Assembly (NCBI GenBank): GCA_018647765.1
Contig: JABGSN010000061.1
Location: forward strand, 1-57,499
Source: Oceanospirillaceae bacterium
Lineage (GTDB): Bacteria > Pseudomonadota > Gammaproteobacteria > Pseudomonadales > Balneatricaceae
DNA length: 57,499 nt
Direction of reading: 5' to 3'
Of the stretch, positions 1-11,318 are shown one piece after another; positions within the stretch are counted from its first letter, which is position 1; every line of letters begins with the position of its first letter. Below the pieces are notes generated by a model. It had not been told where the DNA came from. It saw nothing but the letters and a program-made list of their open reading frames with translations, and searched no databases. Both the position numbers and the translations under genes were made by a program.

Positions 1-348
1 AACATCAGTTGTTTTGACCCGATAGTCGATGAAGCTCGGATTGCTCAAAGTGCTGCTATGGCGAACATTCACGACGACATTATGGCGATGCCCATGAACT
101 ATAACACCTTGGTAGGCGACATGGGTGCATCTTTGTCTGGCGGTCAAAAACAACGTGTATTGTTGGCAAGAGCCCTTTATCGCAAACCGGACGTGCTGTT
201 CTTAGACGAAGCCACCAGCCATTTAGACATTGCCGGAGAATCCATTGTTAACGAACATATAAAACAACTTAAGATCACCCGTATTATGGTGGCCCACAGG
301 CCAGAGACGATTGCTACGGCGGATAGGGTGATTGACATAGGACGTTAG
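1..348 (+). CDS. Bacteriocin/RaxB-type ABC exporter, C-terminal end (partial)
   Basis: The reading frame is open from base 1, so this is the 3' end of a gene cut by the window edge. The visible part is the second half of an ABC nucleotide-binding domain: signature LSGGQKQR, Walker [11 protein letters not shown]-loop SHLD and the H-loop histidine in MVAHRPET. The stretch before the signature ([20 protein letters not shown]) is typical of CvaB/RaxB-like peptide and toxin exporters of type I secretion systems. Those usually carry an N-terminal C39 peptidase and a membrane domain, neither of which is visible here. The Walker A motif is also outside the window. A TolC-family gene follows 91 bp downstream on the same strand, which fits an inner-membrane ATPase with its outer-membrane channel. 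The cargo cannot be told from this fragment. Confidence 0.9.
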   Translation, partial: NISCFDPIVDEARIAQSAAMANIHDDIMAMPMNYNTLVGDMGASLSGGQKQRVLLARALYRKPDVLFLDEATSHLDIAGESIVNEHIKQLKITRIMVAHRPETIATADRVIDIGR

Positions 349-439
349 TCTGCAAAGCTAAGTAAAGCCAATAGCGTTCAGGGCACGGTTTGGTTACACT
401 GTGACTTTACCGTGTTAAACCCACACATAAGGAATACCC

Positions 440-1717
440 TTGGCCTATTCATCGCGTCTTGCCGCCCTTTTTGTCGCCCTTTTTGTCGCTCTTATTGCCA
501 CCAGCAGCGCCCAAGCAAGCCAACTACAAGACCTCTATCAACAAGCCCTAGTTAATGATGCCAACTACTTGGCAGCACAACATAGCCTCAATGCTAAGCT
601 ACAAATCATTCCTCAAGCCCAAAGTGCGCTCAGGCCTCAGGTCAGCGCCAACTTTAACCAGAGCTTGCCAATGGATGCCCGTGCTGACAGCCACAACTAT
701 AGTGTGCAACTTGCTCTACCCTTAAGATTAGACGCCTATTACGGTATGAAAGTTGCGCAGCAAAGTGCAGCGAGTGCCCGTACCAGCTTTAAAAAGTCTG
801 AGCAAAGCCTTATTTTTTCGGTGATAGAACGTTATTTTGCCGTGTTAAAGCAGCAGCGCCAGCTCGCGTCTAGCCAAGCCGAGTTAAAAGCTATTCAACA
901 ACGGCTCAAACAAACCCAACAACAAGTCGACGTGGGTTTAGCCAGCAACATTCAGTTGCAAGACATGCAAGCCAACGTACAACAGCTACAGGTCGCTTTG
1001 CTGCAGGTACAGCAAAACCTAAACCTAGCTCGTGCAGACTTAGAAAACCTCACTAACCAGCCGCTGGCTGGGAAACTGGCTAACTTATCTGCAGATTTTG
1101 GTCCGCACCTCATGGATAATCAAAGTTTGCAAGCATGGTTTCAACTGGCCAATGCTAACAACCTAGACATTGTCAGCAATGGCTTTGGCACCCAACAGGC
1201 CTACCACAACTACCAGGCCAAGGACGTTGGACTGTACCCTAAAGCCACAATAAGCTTGGCTCAAGCATTTAACAGCGCCCTGCCAACCAAAGACTCAACC
1301 AGTTTTACCATCGCCGTTTCTGGCACCCTGTACGATGGTGGTTTAAATAAAGCCCAAACCATGGAAGCGCAAGAAAACTGGCGTGCTAGCCAACAACAAG
1401 GTGCGGCGATACAACGAGCCACCGAACAGCAAGTCAGACGCTGGCACCAAGCGCTAGAAACCAACCGCCAACAAATCAAAGCCTACACACAGCTATTGGC
1501 TTCTGTGCAGTCCTCTTTGTCTGGCAAGACAAAAGAGTATGAACTGGGTTTACGAGATGTTAGCGACCTGTTAGATGCTGAGAAACTGGTATTTTCAGCC
1601 CAAAGAAATTTAGCCAACGCCCGCTTGGACTTAGTATTGAACCAACTCCGCTTGAAGCAAGTGAGTGGTGTATTAAGCAACCATGACTTAGTGCAACTGG
1701 ATAGCTGGCTTAAGTAA
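440..1717 (+). CDS. TolC-family outer membrane channel protein
   Basis: This 425-aa protein has a hydrophobic N-terminal signal segment ending near the AQAS-Q site and long Gln/Ala/Leu-rich coiled-coil stretches typical of TolC-family alpha-barrel channels. The two repeated halves each start with an LYQQAL-like or NNLDIVS-like segment. The start is TTG at 440, chosen because AAGGAA lies just upstream and the signal peptide begins there. Its likely role is the outer-membrane duct for the ABC exporter encoded immediately upstream. No periplasmic adaptor (HlyD family) is visible in the window and it may lie further upstream. The 3' end overlaps the convergent BrxD-like gene by 8 bp. Confidence 0.85.
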   Translation: MAYSSRLAALFVALFVALIATSSAQASQLQDLYQQALVNDANYLAAQHSLNAKLQIIPQAQSALRPQVSANFNQSLPMDARADSHNYSVQLALPLRLDAYYGMKVAQQSAASARTSFKKSEQSLIFSVIERYFAVLKQQRQLASSQAELKAIQQRLKQTQQQVDVGLASNIQLQDMQANVQQLQVALLQVQQNLNLARADLENLTNQPLAGKLANLSADFGPHLMDNQSLQAWFQLANANNLDIVSNGFGTQQAYHNYQAKDVGLYPKATISLAQAFNSALPTKDSTSFTIAVSGTLYDGGLNKAQTMEAQENWRASQQQGAAIQRATEQQVRRWHQALETNRQQIKAYTQLLASVQSSLSGKTKEYELGLRDVSDLLDAEKLVFSAQRNLANARLDLVLNQLRLKQVSGVLSNHDLVQLDSWLK

Positions 1718-2933
1718 TAGCCGCAATCAGTTGGGCCACATCGGCTTGTGGATTTTGCTCAGTAACGGCGAGTAAGTCGAGCATGGTTTTTATCGCTAGG
1801 CGTGGATTTAAGAAGTACTGATCGCCATACACAGTGCGGCACTGAAGCAACAGCGCCCACAGCGCCATGTCATCTATCAAGTAATCCTTAGTATTGCCAT
1901 ATGCCTGCAGATCACGCAGCTTGTGAAGCAATTCGTCCATCTCCATCTCTTGCAATGGCTGCAATTCGATGACCGGTCCAGACACATCTTTTAAGCCGTT
2001 CTTGGCCATCACATTAAGCGCCAACCGGCTCTTTAAGGCGGGCATACTAAACAAGCCTTTTTTCTCGTCGTAAACGAACTCTGGGGTCCCCAAAAACACA
2101 AAGCCCATACCATGCACCTGCCCCTGTAGGCAGTCATTTACAATATTTAAAATTTCATTAAAATTGTTAATACGTGCCTGCTTATGGCTTAGTTCATAGA
2201 GCGCTACCATTTCGTCTAAACAGACGAGCAGCCCCGGGTATCCGGCCATACGCACAAACTGACAAAGCATTTTTAAACCACTAAAGAAATTGCGGTAGTC
2301 AATGATGCTGCGTACGCCTAACGCAGCCTTCGCGTCTACCAGGCTACTAAACTCACCCCTCAACCAGCGTAACGCGGTGCTTTTTAGGGCTTCGTCTTGA
2401 TTTTCCAGACCTAACCAATAGCGCTGAATCACTTTGATAAAATCAAAGCCGCCAGCTAACTCTTCAAAGTCGCGTAACCGATGGGCGATATGTTGCTCTG
2501 GGCCCACGTTATTAACGTGAGCCTCGCGCAAGGTGGTTAAAATAAAACGTTCAACGATATTAACCAGAGCCGTACCGTCAGGCCTAGCTTTGGTGCTAAA
2601 GGATCGCGCTAAAGCTGAGTAGAGGTTGCGCGTTTCTCCTGTGCGGGCTTGCAAGCGCTTATCTGGGGACAGGGCTGCGCTTGCCACGACTAAACCTTGT
2701 TTTATCGCTTGCTGGCGAGTTAACTCGCCAATAAAGGTCTTACCCGTTCCATAGGCACCAGTGACAAAGCGCACACTAGAACCACCCTTACTAATGTGCA
2801 ATATGTCTTTCGCCAAGGTCGCTTGTTCGCCAGTTCGACCCACTTGAATCAAATCGATATGATCCGCTGGCACAACACCCGCCCTAAGAGACTTAATCAC
2901 CTGATCACTTTGCATGGTTGAAACTTGGATCAT
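1710..2933 (-). CDS. Orphan BrxD-like P-loop ATPase (DUF2791, BrxC/BrxD family)
   Basis: This 407-aa ATPase has a Walker A motif (GAYGTGKT, about residues 58-65) and a Walker B-like LLVCLDEM near residues 233-240. The N-terminal pattern (I-x-x-LRAGVVP ... VGR ... GAYGTGKTF) is the hallmark of the DUF2791 family, which contains the BrxD ATPase of type 2 BREX phage-defence systems. Function outside BREX is not established. No BREX partner (BrxC, PglX methylase, PglZ, BrxHI helicase, BrxL) is in the window. The gene starts 15 bp after the dcd stop, so it looks like the last gene of trmA-apbC-dcd. No good ribosome-binding site is visible at the ATG at 2933, and an internal ATG at 2915 is no better; translational coupling to dcd is possible. 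The family call is from motif recognition. Confidence 0.75.
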   Translation of the reverse strand: MIQVSTMQSDQVIKSLRAGVVPADHIDLIQVGRTGEQATLAKDILHISKGGSSVRFVTGAYGTGKTFIGELTRQQAIKQGLVVASAALSPDKRLQARTGETRNLYSALARSFSTKARPDGTALVNIVERFILTTLREAHVNNVGPEQHIAHRLRDFEELAGGFDFIKVIQRYWLGLENQDEALKSTALRWLRGEFSSLVDAKAALGVRSIIDYRNFFSGLKMLCQFVRMAGYPGLLVCLDEMVALYELSHKQARINNFNEILNIVNDCLQGQVHGMGFVFLGTPEFVYDEKKGLFSMPALKSRLALNVMAKNGLKDVSGPVIELQPLQEMEMDELLHKLRDLQAYGNTKDYLIDDMALWALLLQCRTVYGDQYFLNPRLAIKTMLDLLAVTEQNPQADVAQLIAAIT

Positions 2934-2948
2934 AAGTTAAAAAGCTCG

Positions 2949-3533
2949 TTAACTGTCTTGGTCTATGCGGCTAGCAACAGCGCTACGTTGGTTTTTGTAC
3001 TTGGCATCAATACGCTTGTTGTAAGGTCGTAGTGCAGGACTGGATAGGGTTTCAAAGTTAATGGCGCCAATCGTCATGTTGGGTTTTAAGGCCAAGGGTA
3101 ACTTGCCACTATTAAAACACTCTAACACAATAGCGCCGCTCCAACCCGGATCGATCCGATGAGCCGTTACATGCACCATCAACCCAAGTCGGGCCAAGGA
3201 AGAGCGGCCGTCCAGCCAGCCCACATGGTCATCCGGTATAGTCACCGACTCTAAAGTGACCGCTAGGGCGAGTTCGCCTGGATGTAAAAAGAAACTTTCA
3301 TCTTCGACGATGATGATTTCGTCACTCATAATCGCTTCTAGCGTATTGTTAATTTCCTCACGGCTAGCACTTACGTCCACAAAAGGCCGCGCATGGTCTT
3401 TAAATACCCGAAAACTGTTGCCCAAACGTAAATCTACGCTCACCCCAGTAATGACGCTATTATCTGGCCGCGGGTCGATGGCGAGTCTGCCGCTGTCTAA
3501 GGCGGCGATGATGTCTTTGTCACTGAGTCGCAT
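2949..3533 (-). CDS. dcd: dCTP deaminase
   Basis: Converts dCTP to dUTP and ammonia, the main route to dTMP in proteobacteria. The 194-aa length matches E. coli Dcd (193 aa). The highly conserved core is present: [14 protein letters not shown], then [14 protein letters not shown] (active-site and nucleotide-binding region) and HRIDPGWSG. The C-terminal [14 protein letters not shown] lid segment is also present. It lies 6 bp after apbC, an order also seen in pseudomonads. The BrxD-like ATPase gene follows 15 bp downstream. Confidence 0.97.
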   Translation of the reverse strand: MRLSDKDIIAALDSGRLAIDPRPDNSVITGVSVDLRLGNSFRVFKDHARPFVDVSASREEINNTLEAIMSDEIIIVEDESFFLHPGELALAVTLESVTIPDDHVGWLDGRSSLARLGLMVHVTAHRIDPGWSGAIVLECFNSGKLPLALKPNMTIGAINFETLSSPALRPYNKRIDAKYKNQRSAVASRIDQDS

Positions 3534-3539
3534 AAGGGG

Positions 3540-4367
3540 TTAATCTTCGTCAATAGAAATATTAGGCATCACCTGAGCAATACCACCTAACTTTAATACT
3601 AAGGCATTAGCCAAACGCTTGTAGGTTTGGGTTGCCGCGGCCTGTGGACTAGCCACTACCGTCGGCTTACCACCGTCCACTTGCTGCCTAATGGCCATAC
3701 TTAAGGGCAAACTAGCGAGCAAGTCAGTACCATACTGCTGGGCTAATGCAGCGCCGCCGCCAGCGCCAAAAATGGCCTCTTCGTGGTTGCAGCTGCTACA
3801 AACATGAGTGCTCATATTTTCCACTACACCCAACACCGGCACGTTTACTTTGTTGAACATTTCAATACCTTTACGGGCGTCAAGCAAGGCCAAGTCTTGT
3901 GGTGTCGTGACAATCACGCTGCCAGAAACCTGTGCTTTTTGGCACAAGGTCAATTGGATATCACCAGTACCCGGCGGCATGTCAACAAACAAATAGTCTA
4001 ACTCGCCCCACTGGGTTTGCAACAGCATTTGTTGTAGTGCGCCAGCGGCCATAGGACCACGCCACACCATAGGCGCATTGGCATCCACCAAAAACGCCAT
4101 AGACATGACTTTAATACCATAGGCATCAATGGGCACAAACCACTTTTCGTCCATGGTTTCTGGGTGAGTGCCTTCGGCAATGCCCAGCATCAAACCTTGG
4201 CTAGGGCCATAGATATCGGCGTCTAACACACCCACTTTATGCCCCGCTTGAGCCATAGCTAACGCTAAGTTAACGGTCGTCGTCGATTTACCTACGCCGC
4301 CTTTGCCAGAAGCTACGGCGACGATGTGTTTAATCTGTTGTAAGCCTTCGGGCCTTGAGTCGGTCAT
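3540..4367 (-). CDS. apbC: Iron-sulfur cluster carrier protein ApbC/Mrp
   Basis: A cytosolic P-loop NTPase of the Mrp/Nbp35 family that binds and transfers Fe-S clusters. The deviant Walker A GKGGVGKST is at residues 21-29, and DADIYGPSQ follows. The cluster-binding CxxC (VCSSC) lies near residue 190 and the MPPGTGD switch motif is present. At 275 aa it lacks the N-terminal MIP18/DUF59 domain found in longer Mrp proteins such as E. coli Mrp; such short forms are common, so I do not read this as truncation. Its start overlaps the trmA stop by 4 bp (ATGA type), implying translational coupling. Confidence 0.95.
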   Translation of the reverse strand: MTDSRPEGLQQIKHIVAVASGKGGVGKSTTTVNLALAMAQAGHKVGVLDADIYGPSQGLMLGIAEGTHPETMDEKWFVPIDAYGIKVMSMAFLVDANAPMVWRGPMAAGALQQMLLQTQWGELDYLFVDMPPGTGDIQLTLCQKAQVSGSVIVTTPQDLALLDARKGIEMFNKVNVPVLGVVENMSTHVCSSCNHEEAIFGAGGGAALAQQYGTDLLASLPLSMAIRQQVDGGKPTVVASPQAAATQTYKRLANALVLKLGGIAQVMPNISIDED

Positions 4368-5500
4368 GATGCTGCCTTTTTGTTATGTTTGTGGAGCACT
4401 ACACCACATTCGGCGTGGTGGGTATATGGGAATTGATCAAACAACGCTAAACGTTTTAGATCGTGGGTTTGTTTGAGGTGTTGCAAGTTGTCTAACAAGG
4501 TTTCAGGGTTACAGGAAATATAGATCACCTGATCAAATTGCTGTACCAATGCTAAGGTATCTGGGTCCAAGCCTGCACGCGGGGGGTCTACCAAAATAGT
4601 ACCAAAATCAAAACTGCTTAAATCAACATCAGCTAAACGTCTAAACGGCCTAACACCAGCCAATGCCTGCGTCATTTCTTCGCTTGATAAGCGCACAATA
4701 GTGACATTATCAATGTTGTTTTCAGTTAAGTTAAAATGCGCTGAATTAACCGATGACTTGGCAATTTCGGTGGCCATCACCTTGCGAAACTGGCCCGCCA
4801 AAGGCAACGTGAAATTACCATTACCGCAATACAACTCTAACAAATCGGGTTTAGTCAGCTGTGGATAGCGCGCTACACTTTCACAGGCCCAAGCAATCAT
4901 CTGCTCATTGACGCTGGCATTAGGTTGAGTAAAGGCGTTCTCTACCTGCTGGTAATGGAACTGCTGCCCACCAATTTGCAAGGTTTCCATGATGTAACCT
5001 TGGCCTAACACGTGTTTTTGTTTACGCGCTCGGCCAATAATGTTAATGCCCAATTGTTGCCTAAGATGCTCTGCTTCAGCCAGCCAATCATCACCTAGCT
5101 GCTTGTGGTATAGAAGACTGACTAATATTTCGCCGCGTTGGCTACTGAGAAAGTCCATCTGAAACAGTTTATGTCGTAGCACTGTGGACGCTTTAACACC
5201 GTCCAGCAAGGGCTGCATAAGCGCGTTAATTGACTCACTGGCCTGAGGAAAACATTCAATACGAATGGGGTCGCGTTTGTTACCCACGGCAAACATGGCA
5301 TAAAACAAGTCATCGTTTTCATGCCACAAGCGAAACTCTGCCCGCATACGGTAGTTTTTCGGCTTAGACGAATACACTTCCAAGGGCATGCCTGCGGTAA
5401 AATCGTCTAACTCATCAAAGCACGCTTGAATGTGGGCCGTTTTGGCCTCCAGCAATGCTGGGTATTGCTCCGTTTGTATAGGCTCAAGGGCCACAGGCAT
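4364..5500 (-). CDS. trmA: tRNA (uracil-54-C5)-methyltransferase
   Basis: Makes ribothymidine (m5U54) in the tRNA T-loop using S-adenosylmethionine. The 378-aa protein has the TrmA N-terminal region (SKPKNYRMRAEFRLWH), the SAM-binding LLELYCGNGNFTLPLA motif, the VDPPRAGLD motif, the nucleophilic cysteine in YISCNPET (Cys330) and the general-base glutamate in THHAECG (Glu364). A good ribosome-binding site (AAGGAGT) precedes the ATG at 5500. It is the first gene of the trmA-apbC-dcd-brxD-like unit and diverges from metG. Confidence 0.97.
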   Translation of the reverse strand: MPVALEPIQTEQYPALLEAKTAHIQACFDELDDFTAGMPLEVYSSKPKNYRMRAEFRLWHENDDLFYAMFAVGNKRDPIRIECFPQASESINALMQPLLDGVKASTVLRHKLFQMDFLSSQRGEILVSLLYHKQLGDDWLAEAEHLRQQLGINIIGRARKQKHVLGQGYIMETLQIGGQQFHYQQVENAFTQPNASVNEQMIAWACESVARYPQLTKPDLLELYCGNGNFTLPLAGQFRKVMATEIAKSSVNSAHFNLTENNIDNVTIVRLSSEEMTQALAGVRPFRRLADVDLSSFDFGTILVDPPRAGLDPDTLALVQQFDQVIYISCNPETLLDNLQHLKQTHDLKRLALFDQFPYTHHAECGVVLHKHNKKAAS

Positions 5501-5543
5501 ACTCCTTAAAGGTTTGCCTTTTGAGGCATTTTAATTGGCGAGG

Positions 5544-5549
5544 ATTATA
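5544..5549 (-). promoter_or_regulatory. Extended -10 element for trmA operon
   Basis: On the minus strand this reads TGCTATAAT, a perfect -10 hexamer with the TGn extension, about 44 bp before the trmA ATG. No good -35 is seen at 17 bp, which is common for extended -10 promoters. Prediction from sequence only. Confidence 0.55.
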
Positions 5550-5567
5550 GCAGGGCAAGGCTATGTT

Positions 5568-5595
5568 TTGTACAATAGCAGCTGATTTGTATAAA
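5568..5595 (+). promoter_or_regulatory. Predicted sigma-70 promoter of metG
   Basis: A TTGTAC -35 hexamer and a TATAAA -10 hexamer are separated by 16 bp, ending 17 bp before the metG ATG. This leaves a very short leader. The -35 is part of a TTGTACAA palindrome. Confidence 0.5.
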
Positions 5596-5612
5596 CCACT
5601 TGAAGCGACCAC

Positions 5613-7664
5613 ATGACACACACTCCAGCACGCGAAATACTTGTAACTAGCGCCCTTCCCTATGCCAACGGCTCCATCCACTTGGGGCATATGCTGGAGT
5701 ATATTCAAACCGATATTTGGGTGCGTTTTCAGCGCCACATCGGCAATAAGTGTCATTATGTTTGCGCCGACGATGCCCACGGCACCGCCATCATGCTACG
5801 GGCCGAACAAGAAGGCATCACGCCCGAACAATTGATTGCCAAGGTACAAGCAGAGCACGAGCAAGACTTTGCTAACTTTAAAGTGTCATTTGATAATTTT
5901 TACTCGACTCACTCGCCAGAAAACCGCGAATTTTCAGAATACATTTATAACGCCTGCGAAGCCAAAGGCCACATTGCCACGCGCACCATTACCCAAGCCT
6001 TTGACCCCGAAAAACAGCTTTTTTTAGCGGACCGATTTATTAAAGGCACCTGCCCTAAATGTAAAACCGAAGACCAGTATGGAGACAATTGCGAGGCCTG
6101 CGGCGCAACTTACTCGCCGACCGATTTAATTAATCCTAAATCGGCTATTTCCGGTGCCACACCGGTGCAAAAAGACTCCACCCACCTGTTCTTTAAGCTG
6201 CCAGATTTTGAAGCTATGCTTAAAGAGTGGACTCGTAGCGGTAGCTTGCAGAGTGAAATTGCCAACAAACTGGCCGAATGGTTGGATTCTGGTTTACAAG
6301 AGTGGGATATCAGCCGTGATGCACCTTATTTTGGATTTGAAATTCCAGGCCAAGAAAATAAATTCTTTTACGTATGGTTAGACGCTCCTATCGGCTATAT
6401 GGCCAGTTTTAAAAACCTGTGCGAGCGCACAGCAGAACTCGACTTTGATCACTACTGGAATAAAAACTCCAGCACCGAGCTGTACCACTTTATTGGCAAA
6501 GACATCATCAATTTCCACGGCCTATTTTGGCCCGCCATGTTACACGCAGCAGAATTCCGCACCCCAACGGCTGTATACGCCCACGGCTTCCTTACGGTAA
6601 ACGGCCAAAAAATGTCCAAGTCTCGTGGCACATTTATTAAAGCTGGCACCTATCTGAGCCACTTGCAGCCAGAATACTTGCGTTATTATTTTGCCGCCAA
6701 ACTAAATAATAAAGTCGACGACCTAGACCTAAATTTAGAAGACTTTATGCAGCGTGTAAACTCAGATTTAGTGGGCAAAGTAGTTAACATTGCGAGCCGT
6801 AGCGCCGGCTTTATCAGCAAGAAGTTTGACGGCCAGCTCAGCACCACAGTGAGCGAACCCGAACTGATCGCAAGTTTTGCTAATGAGCAACACAACATTG
6901 CCGCGCTTTACGAAAACCGTGAATTTGGCAAAGCCATTAAAGCCATCATGGCATTAGCCGACCAAGCCAACCAATACATTGCCGATAAGGCGCCGTGGGT
7001 ATTAGCAAAGCAGGAAGGTAGCGAACAAGAAGTACAGGACGTGTGTTCTACAGGTCTTAACCTGTTCCGTATGTTAATGATCTATTTAAAGCCTGTTTTG
7101 CCGACCATGAGCGATAATGCCGCCACTTTCCTTAACGACGACCTTGCGTGGTCGGGCCTCAATAAGCCTTTAATTAGCCACGCCATCAACAAATTCAAAC
7201 CCTTGATGACGCGTATCGAAGCCAGTCAGATAGACGCCATGATAGAAGACTCTAAGGTTGAAGTAGCCAAAGAGTTAGCTCTTAAAGAAAAGCAAAACCC
7301 AACACCTAAAGCCACACCGCTTGAAGCCAACCCCATTGCCGAAGAAATTAATTTTGACGATTTCTCGAAGGTCGATTTGCGAGTGGTACGCATCGTCAAA
7401 GCCGAAGCTGTTAAAGGTGCCGACAAGTTATTACGTTTAGAGTTGGATTTGGGTGGCGAAACCCGCCAAGTCTTGTCGGGCATTAAGTCGAGCTACAAGC
7501 CAGAAGATCTCACCGACAAAATGACCATCTTGGTAGCCAACCTGGCCCCCAGAAAGATGAAGTTTGGTGTTTCAGAAGGCATGATTTTGGCCGCTGGTGG
7601 CGATGAAGGTATTTATCTACTCGAACCAGACCAAGGCGCAGTGGCCGGTACTCGCGTTAGTTAG
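5613..7664 (+). CDS. metG: Methionyl-tRNA synthetase
   Basis: Charges tRNA-Met. The 683-aa protein has the class I HIGH-type motif ([11 protein letters not shown], about residues 20-30) and a zinc-knuckle region with two CxxC pairs (CPKC ... CEAC). The KMSKS loop is at about residues 333-337, followed by the anticodon-binding helical domain. The C-terminal EMAPII-like tRNA-binding domain ([15 protein letters not shown] onward, last ~110 aa) is full length, as in E. coli MetG (677 aa). It diverges from trmA and ends at a bidirectional terminator shared with sucD. Confidence 0.98.
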   Translation: MTHTPAREILVTSALPYANGSIHLGHMLEYIQTDIWVRFQRHIGNKCHYVCADDAHGTAIMLRAEQEGITPEQLIAKVQAEHEQDFANFKVSFDNFYSTHSPENREFSEYIYNACEAKGHIATRTITQAFDPEKQLFLADRFIKGTCPKCKTEDQYGDNCEACGATYSPTDLINPKSAISGATPVQKDSTHLFFKLPDFEAMLKEWTRSGSLQSEIANKLAEWLDSGLQEWDISRDAPYFGFEIPGQENKFFYVWLDAPIGYMASFKNLCERTAELDFDHYWNKNSSTELYHFIGKDIINFHGLFWPAMLHAAEFRTPTAVYAHGFLTVNGQKMSKSRGTFIKAGTYLSHLQPEYLRYYFAAKLNNKVDDLDLNLEDFMQRVNSDLVGKVVNIASRSAGFISKKFDGQLSTTVSEPELIASFANEQHNIAALYENREFGKAIKAIMALADQANQYIADKAPWVLAKQEGSEQEVQDVCSTGLNLFRMLMIYLKPVLPTMSDNAATFLNDDLAWSGLNKPLISHAINKFKPLMTRIEASQIDAMIEDSKVEVAKELALKEKQNPTPKATPLEANPIAEEINFDDFSKVDLRVVRIVKAEAVKGADKLLRLELDLGGETRQVLSGIKSSYKPEDLTDKMTILVANLAPRKMKFGVSEGMILAAGGDEGIYLLEPDQGAVAGTRVS

Positions 7665-7675
7665 TGCCCAAACGC

Positions 7676-7703
7676 AAAAAGGCCACCCGAGGGTGGCCTT
7701 TTT
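7676..7703. terminator. Bidirectional rho-independent terminator, metG/sucD
   Basis: GGCCACC and GGTGGCC pair around a 4-nt loop, flanked by A5 on the left and T5 on the right, so it can work on both strands. It sits between convergent metG and sucD. Confidence 0.9.
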
Positions 7704-7727
7704 GGACAAAGCGTACTGCTCTAAAGC

Positions 7728-8603
7728 CTAGCTCCAGCCAGTCACTTCTTTAAGTGCAGCGCCGATTTCCGCTAACGAACGTACGGTTTTAACACCGGCA
7801 TCGTTCAAGGCAGCAAACTTCTCGTCTGCAGTACCTTTACCGCCAGAGATAATCGCGCCCGCGTGGCCCATACGCTTGCCTTCAGGTGCAGTTACACCAG
7901 CAATGTAGGAGACAACCGGCTTAGTGACGTTAGCTTTGATGTAAGCTGCAGCTTCTTCTTCTGCAGTACCACCAATTTCACCAATCATAACGATCGCTTC
8001 GGTCGCTGGATCTTTTTCAAACAACTCAAGTACGTCGATAAAGTTAGTACCTGGAATTGGATCACCACCAATACCCACACAGGTAGACTGGCCAAAACCA
8101 AAGTCTGTAGTCTGCTTAACGGCTTCGTAAGTCAAGGTACCAGAACGAGATACAATACCCACCTTACCTGGTAAGTGAATGTGACCAGGCATAATGCCGA
8201 TCTTACATTCGCCTGGGGTAATTACACCTGGGCAGTTAGGTCCAACTAGGCGTGCGCCGAGTTGATCACAAACAACCTTACACTCCAACATGTCTAAAGT
8301 TGGAATACCTTCGGTAATAGCAACAATAAACTTAATGCCAGCATTAGCGGCTTCAAGGATAGAGTCTTTACAAAAGGCAGCCGGTACATAAATCACAGAC
8401 GCTTCTGCGCCTGTCACTGCAACTGCTTCTGCAACAGTATTGAATACTGGTAAACCTAGGTGCGTAGTGCCACCTTTGCCTGGTGTTACACCGCCAACCA
8501 TTTTAGTGCCATATTCAATGGCTTGCTCAGAGTGAAAAGTACCCTGACCACCAGTGAAACCTTGGCAAATCACTTTAGTGTCTTTGTTAATTAAGATGCT
8601 CAT
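7728..8603 (-). CDS. sucD: Succinyl-CoA synthetase alpha subunit
   Basis: With SucC it converts succinyl-CoA to succinate with substrate-level phosphorylation. The 291-aa length is typical. The CoA-binding Rossmann segment ([19 protein letters not shown]) is at the N-terminus. The phosphohistidine loop lies in the [15 protein letters not shown] segment near residues 245-260. Its start overlaps sucC by 4 bp, indicating coupling. Last gene of the sdh-suc cluster. Confidence 0.98.
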   Translation of the reverse strand: MSILINKDTKVICQGFTGGQGTFHSEQAIEYGTKMVGGVTPGKGGTTHLGLPVFNTVAEAVAVTGAEASVIYVPAAFCKDSILEAANAGIKFIVAITEGIPTLDMLECKVVCDQLGARLVGPNCPGVITPGECKIGIMPGHIHLPGKVGIVSRSGTLTYEAVKQTTDFGFGQSTCVGIGGDPIPGTNFIDVLELFEKDPATEAIVMIGEIGGTAEEEAAAYIKANVTKPVVSYIAGVTAPEGKRMGHAGAIISGGKGTADEKFAALNDAGVKTVRSLAEIGAALKEVTGWS

Positions 8604-9769
8604 GCTTCACCTCCGGCTGCAGCAACCACTTGTTGGGCTGCACCAGCCAAGCTGGTGGCGGCAATAATATCAAGGCCACTTTCGGCCAATTTCTGACTAC
8701 CAAGATCGGCGTTATTACCTTCCAAACGCACTACTACGGGTACACTCACGCCAACTTCTTTAACAGCGCCAATGATGCCTTCAGCAATCAAATCACAACG
8801 TACAATGCCACCAAAAATGTTAACCAATACGGCTTTAACACGTTCGTCAGACAAAATAATCTTAAATGCTTCGGTAACTCGCTCTTTGGTTGCGCCGCCG
8901 CCTACGTCCAGGAAGTTAGCCGGGAAGCCACCGTGGGTTGCAACAATATCCATGGTACCCATGGCTAGGCCTGCACCGTTCACCAAACAACCAATGGTGC
9001 CGTCTAGAGCAACATAGTTTAGCTCCCAAGATGCTGCATGCGCTTCGCGTGGGTCGTCTTGGCTTGGGTCGTGCATGGCTTGAATGTCTTTGTGGCGATA
9101 CACAGCGTTGCTGTCAATCACTACCTTAGCATCCAAACAGTGCAAGTCGCCTTGCTTAGTGACTACTAAAGGGTTGATCTCTAGCAATGCCAAATCTTTG
9201 TCTTGGAACAATTGCGCCAAACCGATAAAGATTTTGGTGAACTGTTTAATTTGGTTGCCCTTAAGGCCCAATTTAAACGCCAAGTCACGAGCCTGGTATG
9301 GCTGTGCACCCGTTAACGGATTGATTTCAGCCTTAAGAATTTTTTCGGGTGTCTCTTCAGCCACCTTTTCAATTTCTACGCCACCTTCGGTAGAGGCCAT
9401 AAATACAATGCGCTGACTGCTACGGTCAACAACAGCACCAAGGTACAATTCTTGATCGATATCTGTACAAGGCTCGATGTAAACTTTAGAAACGGGCTGG
9501 CCGTCTGCATCAGTTTGGAAGGTCACCATACGGTTTCCTAACCACTTGTTGGCGAAATCAGCCACTTCTTGCTTGGAAGAAACGAGCTGAACACCGCCCG
9601 CCTTACCGCGACCACCCGCATGTACCTGGGCTTTAATAACCACGGTATCACCCGGAATTTGATCAAAAGCCGCAATGGCTTCTTCGGCTGTATCTACGGC
9701 GATGCCGCTAGATACGGGCAAGCCGTATTGGGCAAACAGTTGTTTGCCTTGATATTCATGAAGATTCAT
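8600..9769 (-). CDS. sucC: Succinyl-CoA synthetase beta subunit
   Basis: A 389-aa ATP-grasp subunit. It has the standard start [16 protein letters not shown], the [11 protein letters not shown] nucleotide-binding loop, the LEINPLVVT motif and the C-terminal [11 protein letters not shown] segment. It lies 40 bp after lpd, with a short AT-rich spacer, and overlaps sucD by 4 bp. Confidence 0.98.
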   Translation of the reverse strand: MNLHEYQGKQLFAQYGLPVSSGIAVDTAEEAIAAFDQIPGDTVVIKAQVHAGGRGKAGGVQLVSSKQEVADFANKWLGNRMVTFQTDADGQPVSKVYIEPCTDIDQELYLGAVVDRSSQRIVFMASTEGGVEIEKVAEETPEKILKAEINPLTGAQPYQARDLAFKLGLKGNQIKQFTKIFIGLAQLFQDKDLALLEINPLVVTKQGDLHCLDAKVVIDSNAVYRHKDIQAMHDPSQDDPREAHAASWELNYVALDGTIGCLVNGAGLAMGTMDIVATHGGFPANFLDVGGGATKERVTEAFKIILSDERVKAVLVNIFGGIVRCDLIAEGIIGAVKEVGVSVPVVVRLEGNNADLGSQKLAESGLDIIAATSLAGAAQQVVAAAGGEA

Positions 9770-9809
9770 TCTATTGCCTGTTTATTTAAATTTAAATTTG
9801 AGTTAATAG

Positions 9810-11264
<1,455 letters not shown>

Positions 11265-11273
11265 TCAAATAGA

Positions 11274-11302
11274 AAGCCCGCGCTGGATCACAGCGAGGGC
11301 TT
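11274..11302. other. Intercistronic hairpin between sucB and lpd
   Basis: AAGCCC plus CGCTG pair with CAGCG plus GGGCTT, with one internal G/A mismatch and a 5-nt loop. No T-run follows on the minus strand, so it is more likely an mRNA stability or processing element than a terminator. Confidence 0.5.
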
Positions 11303-11318
11303 AGGTTTAAACGCGAGC

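Noticed and set aside
2949-3533. dCTP deaminase as a phage-defence nucleotide-depletion enzyme
   Set aside because: It is the ordinary housekeeping Dcd next to apbC; only the following ATPase is unusual.
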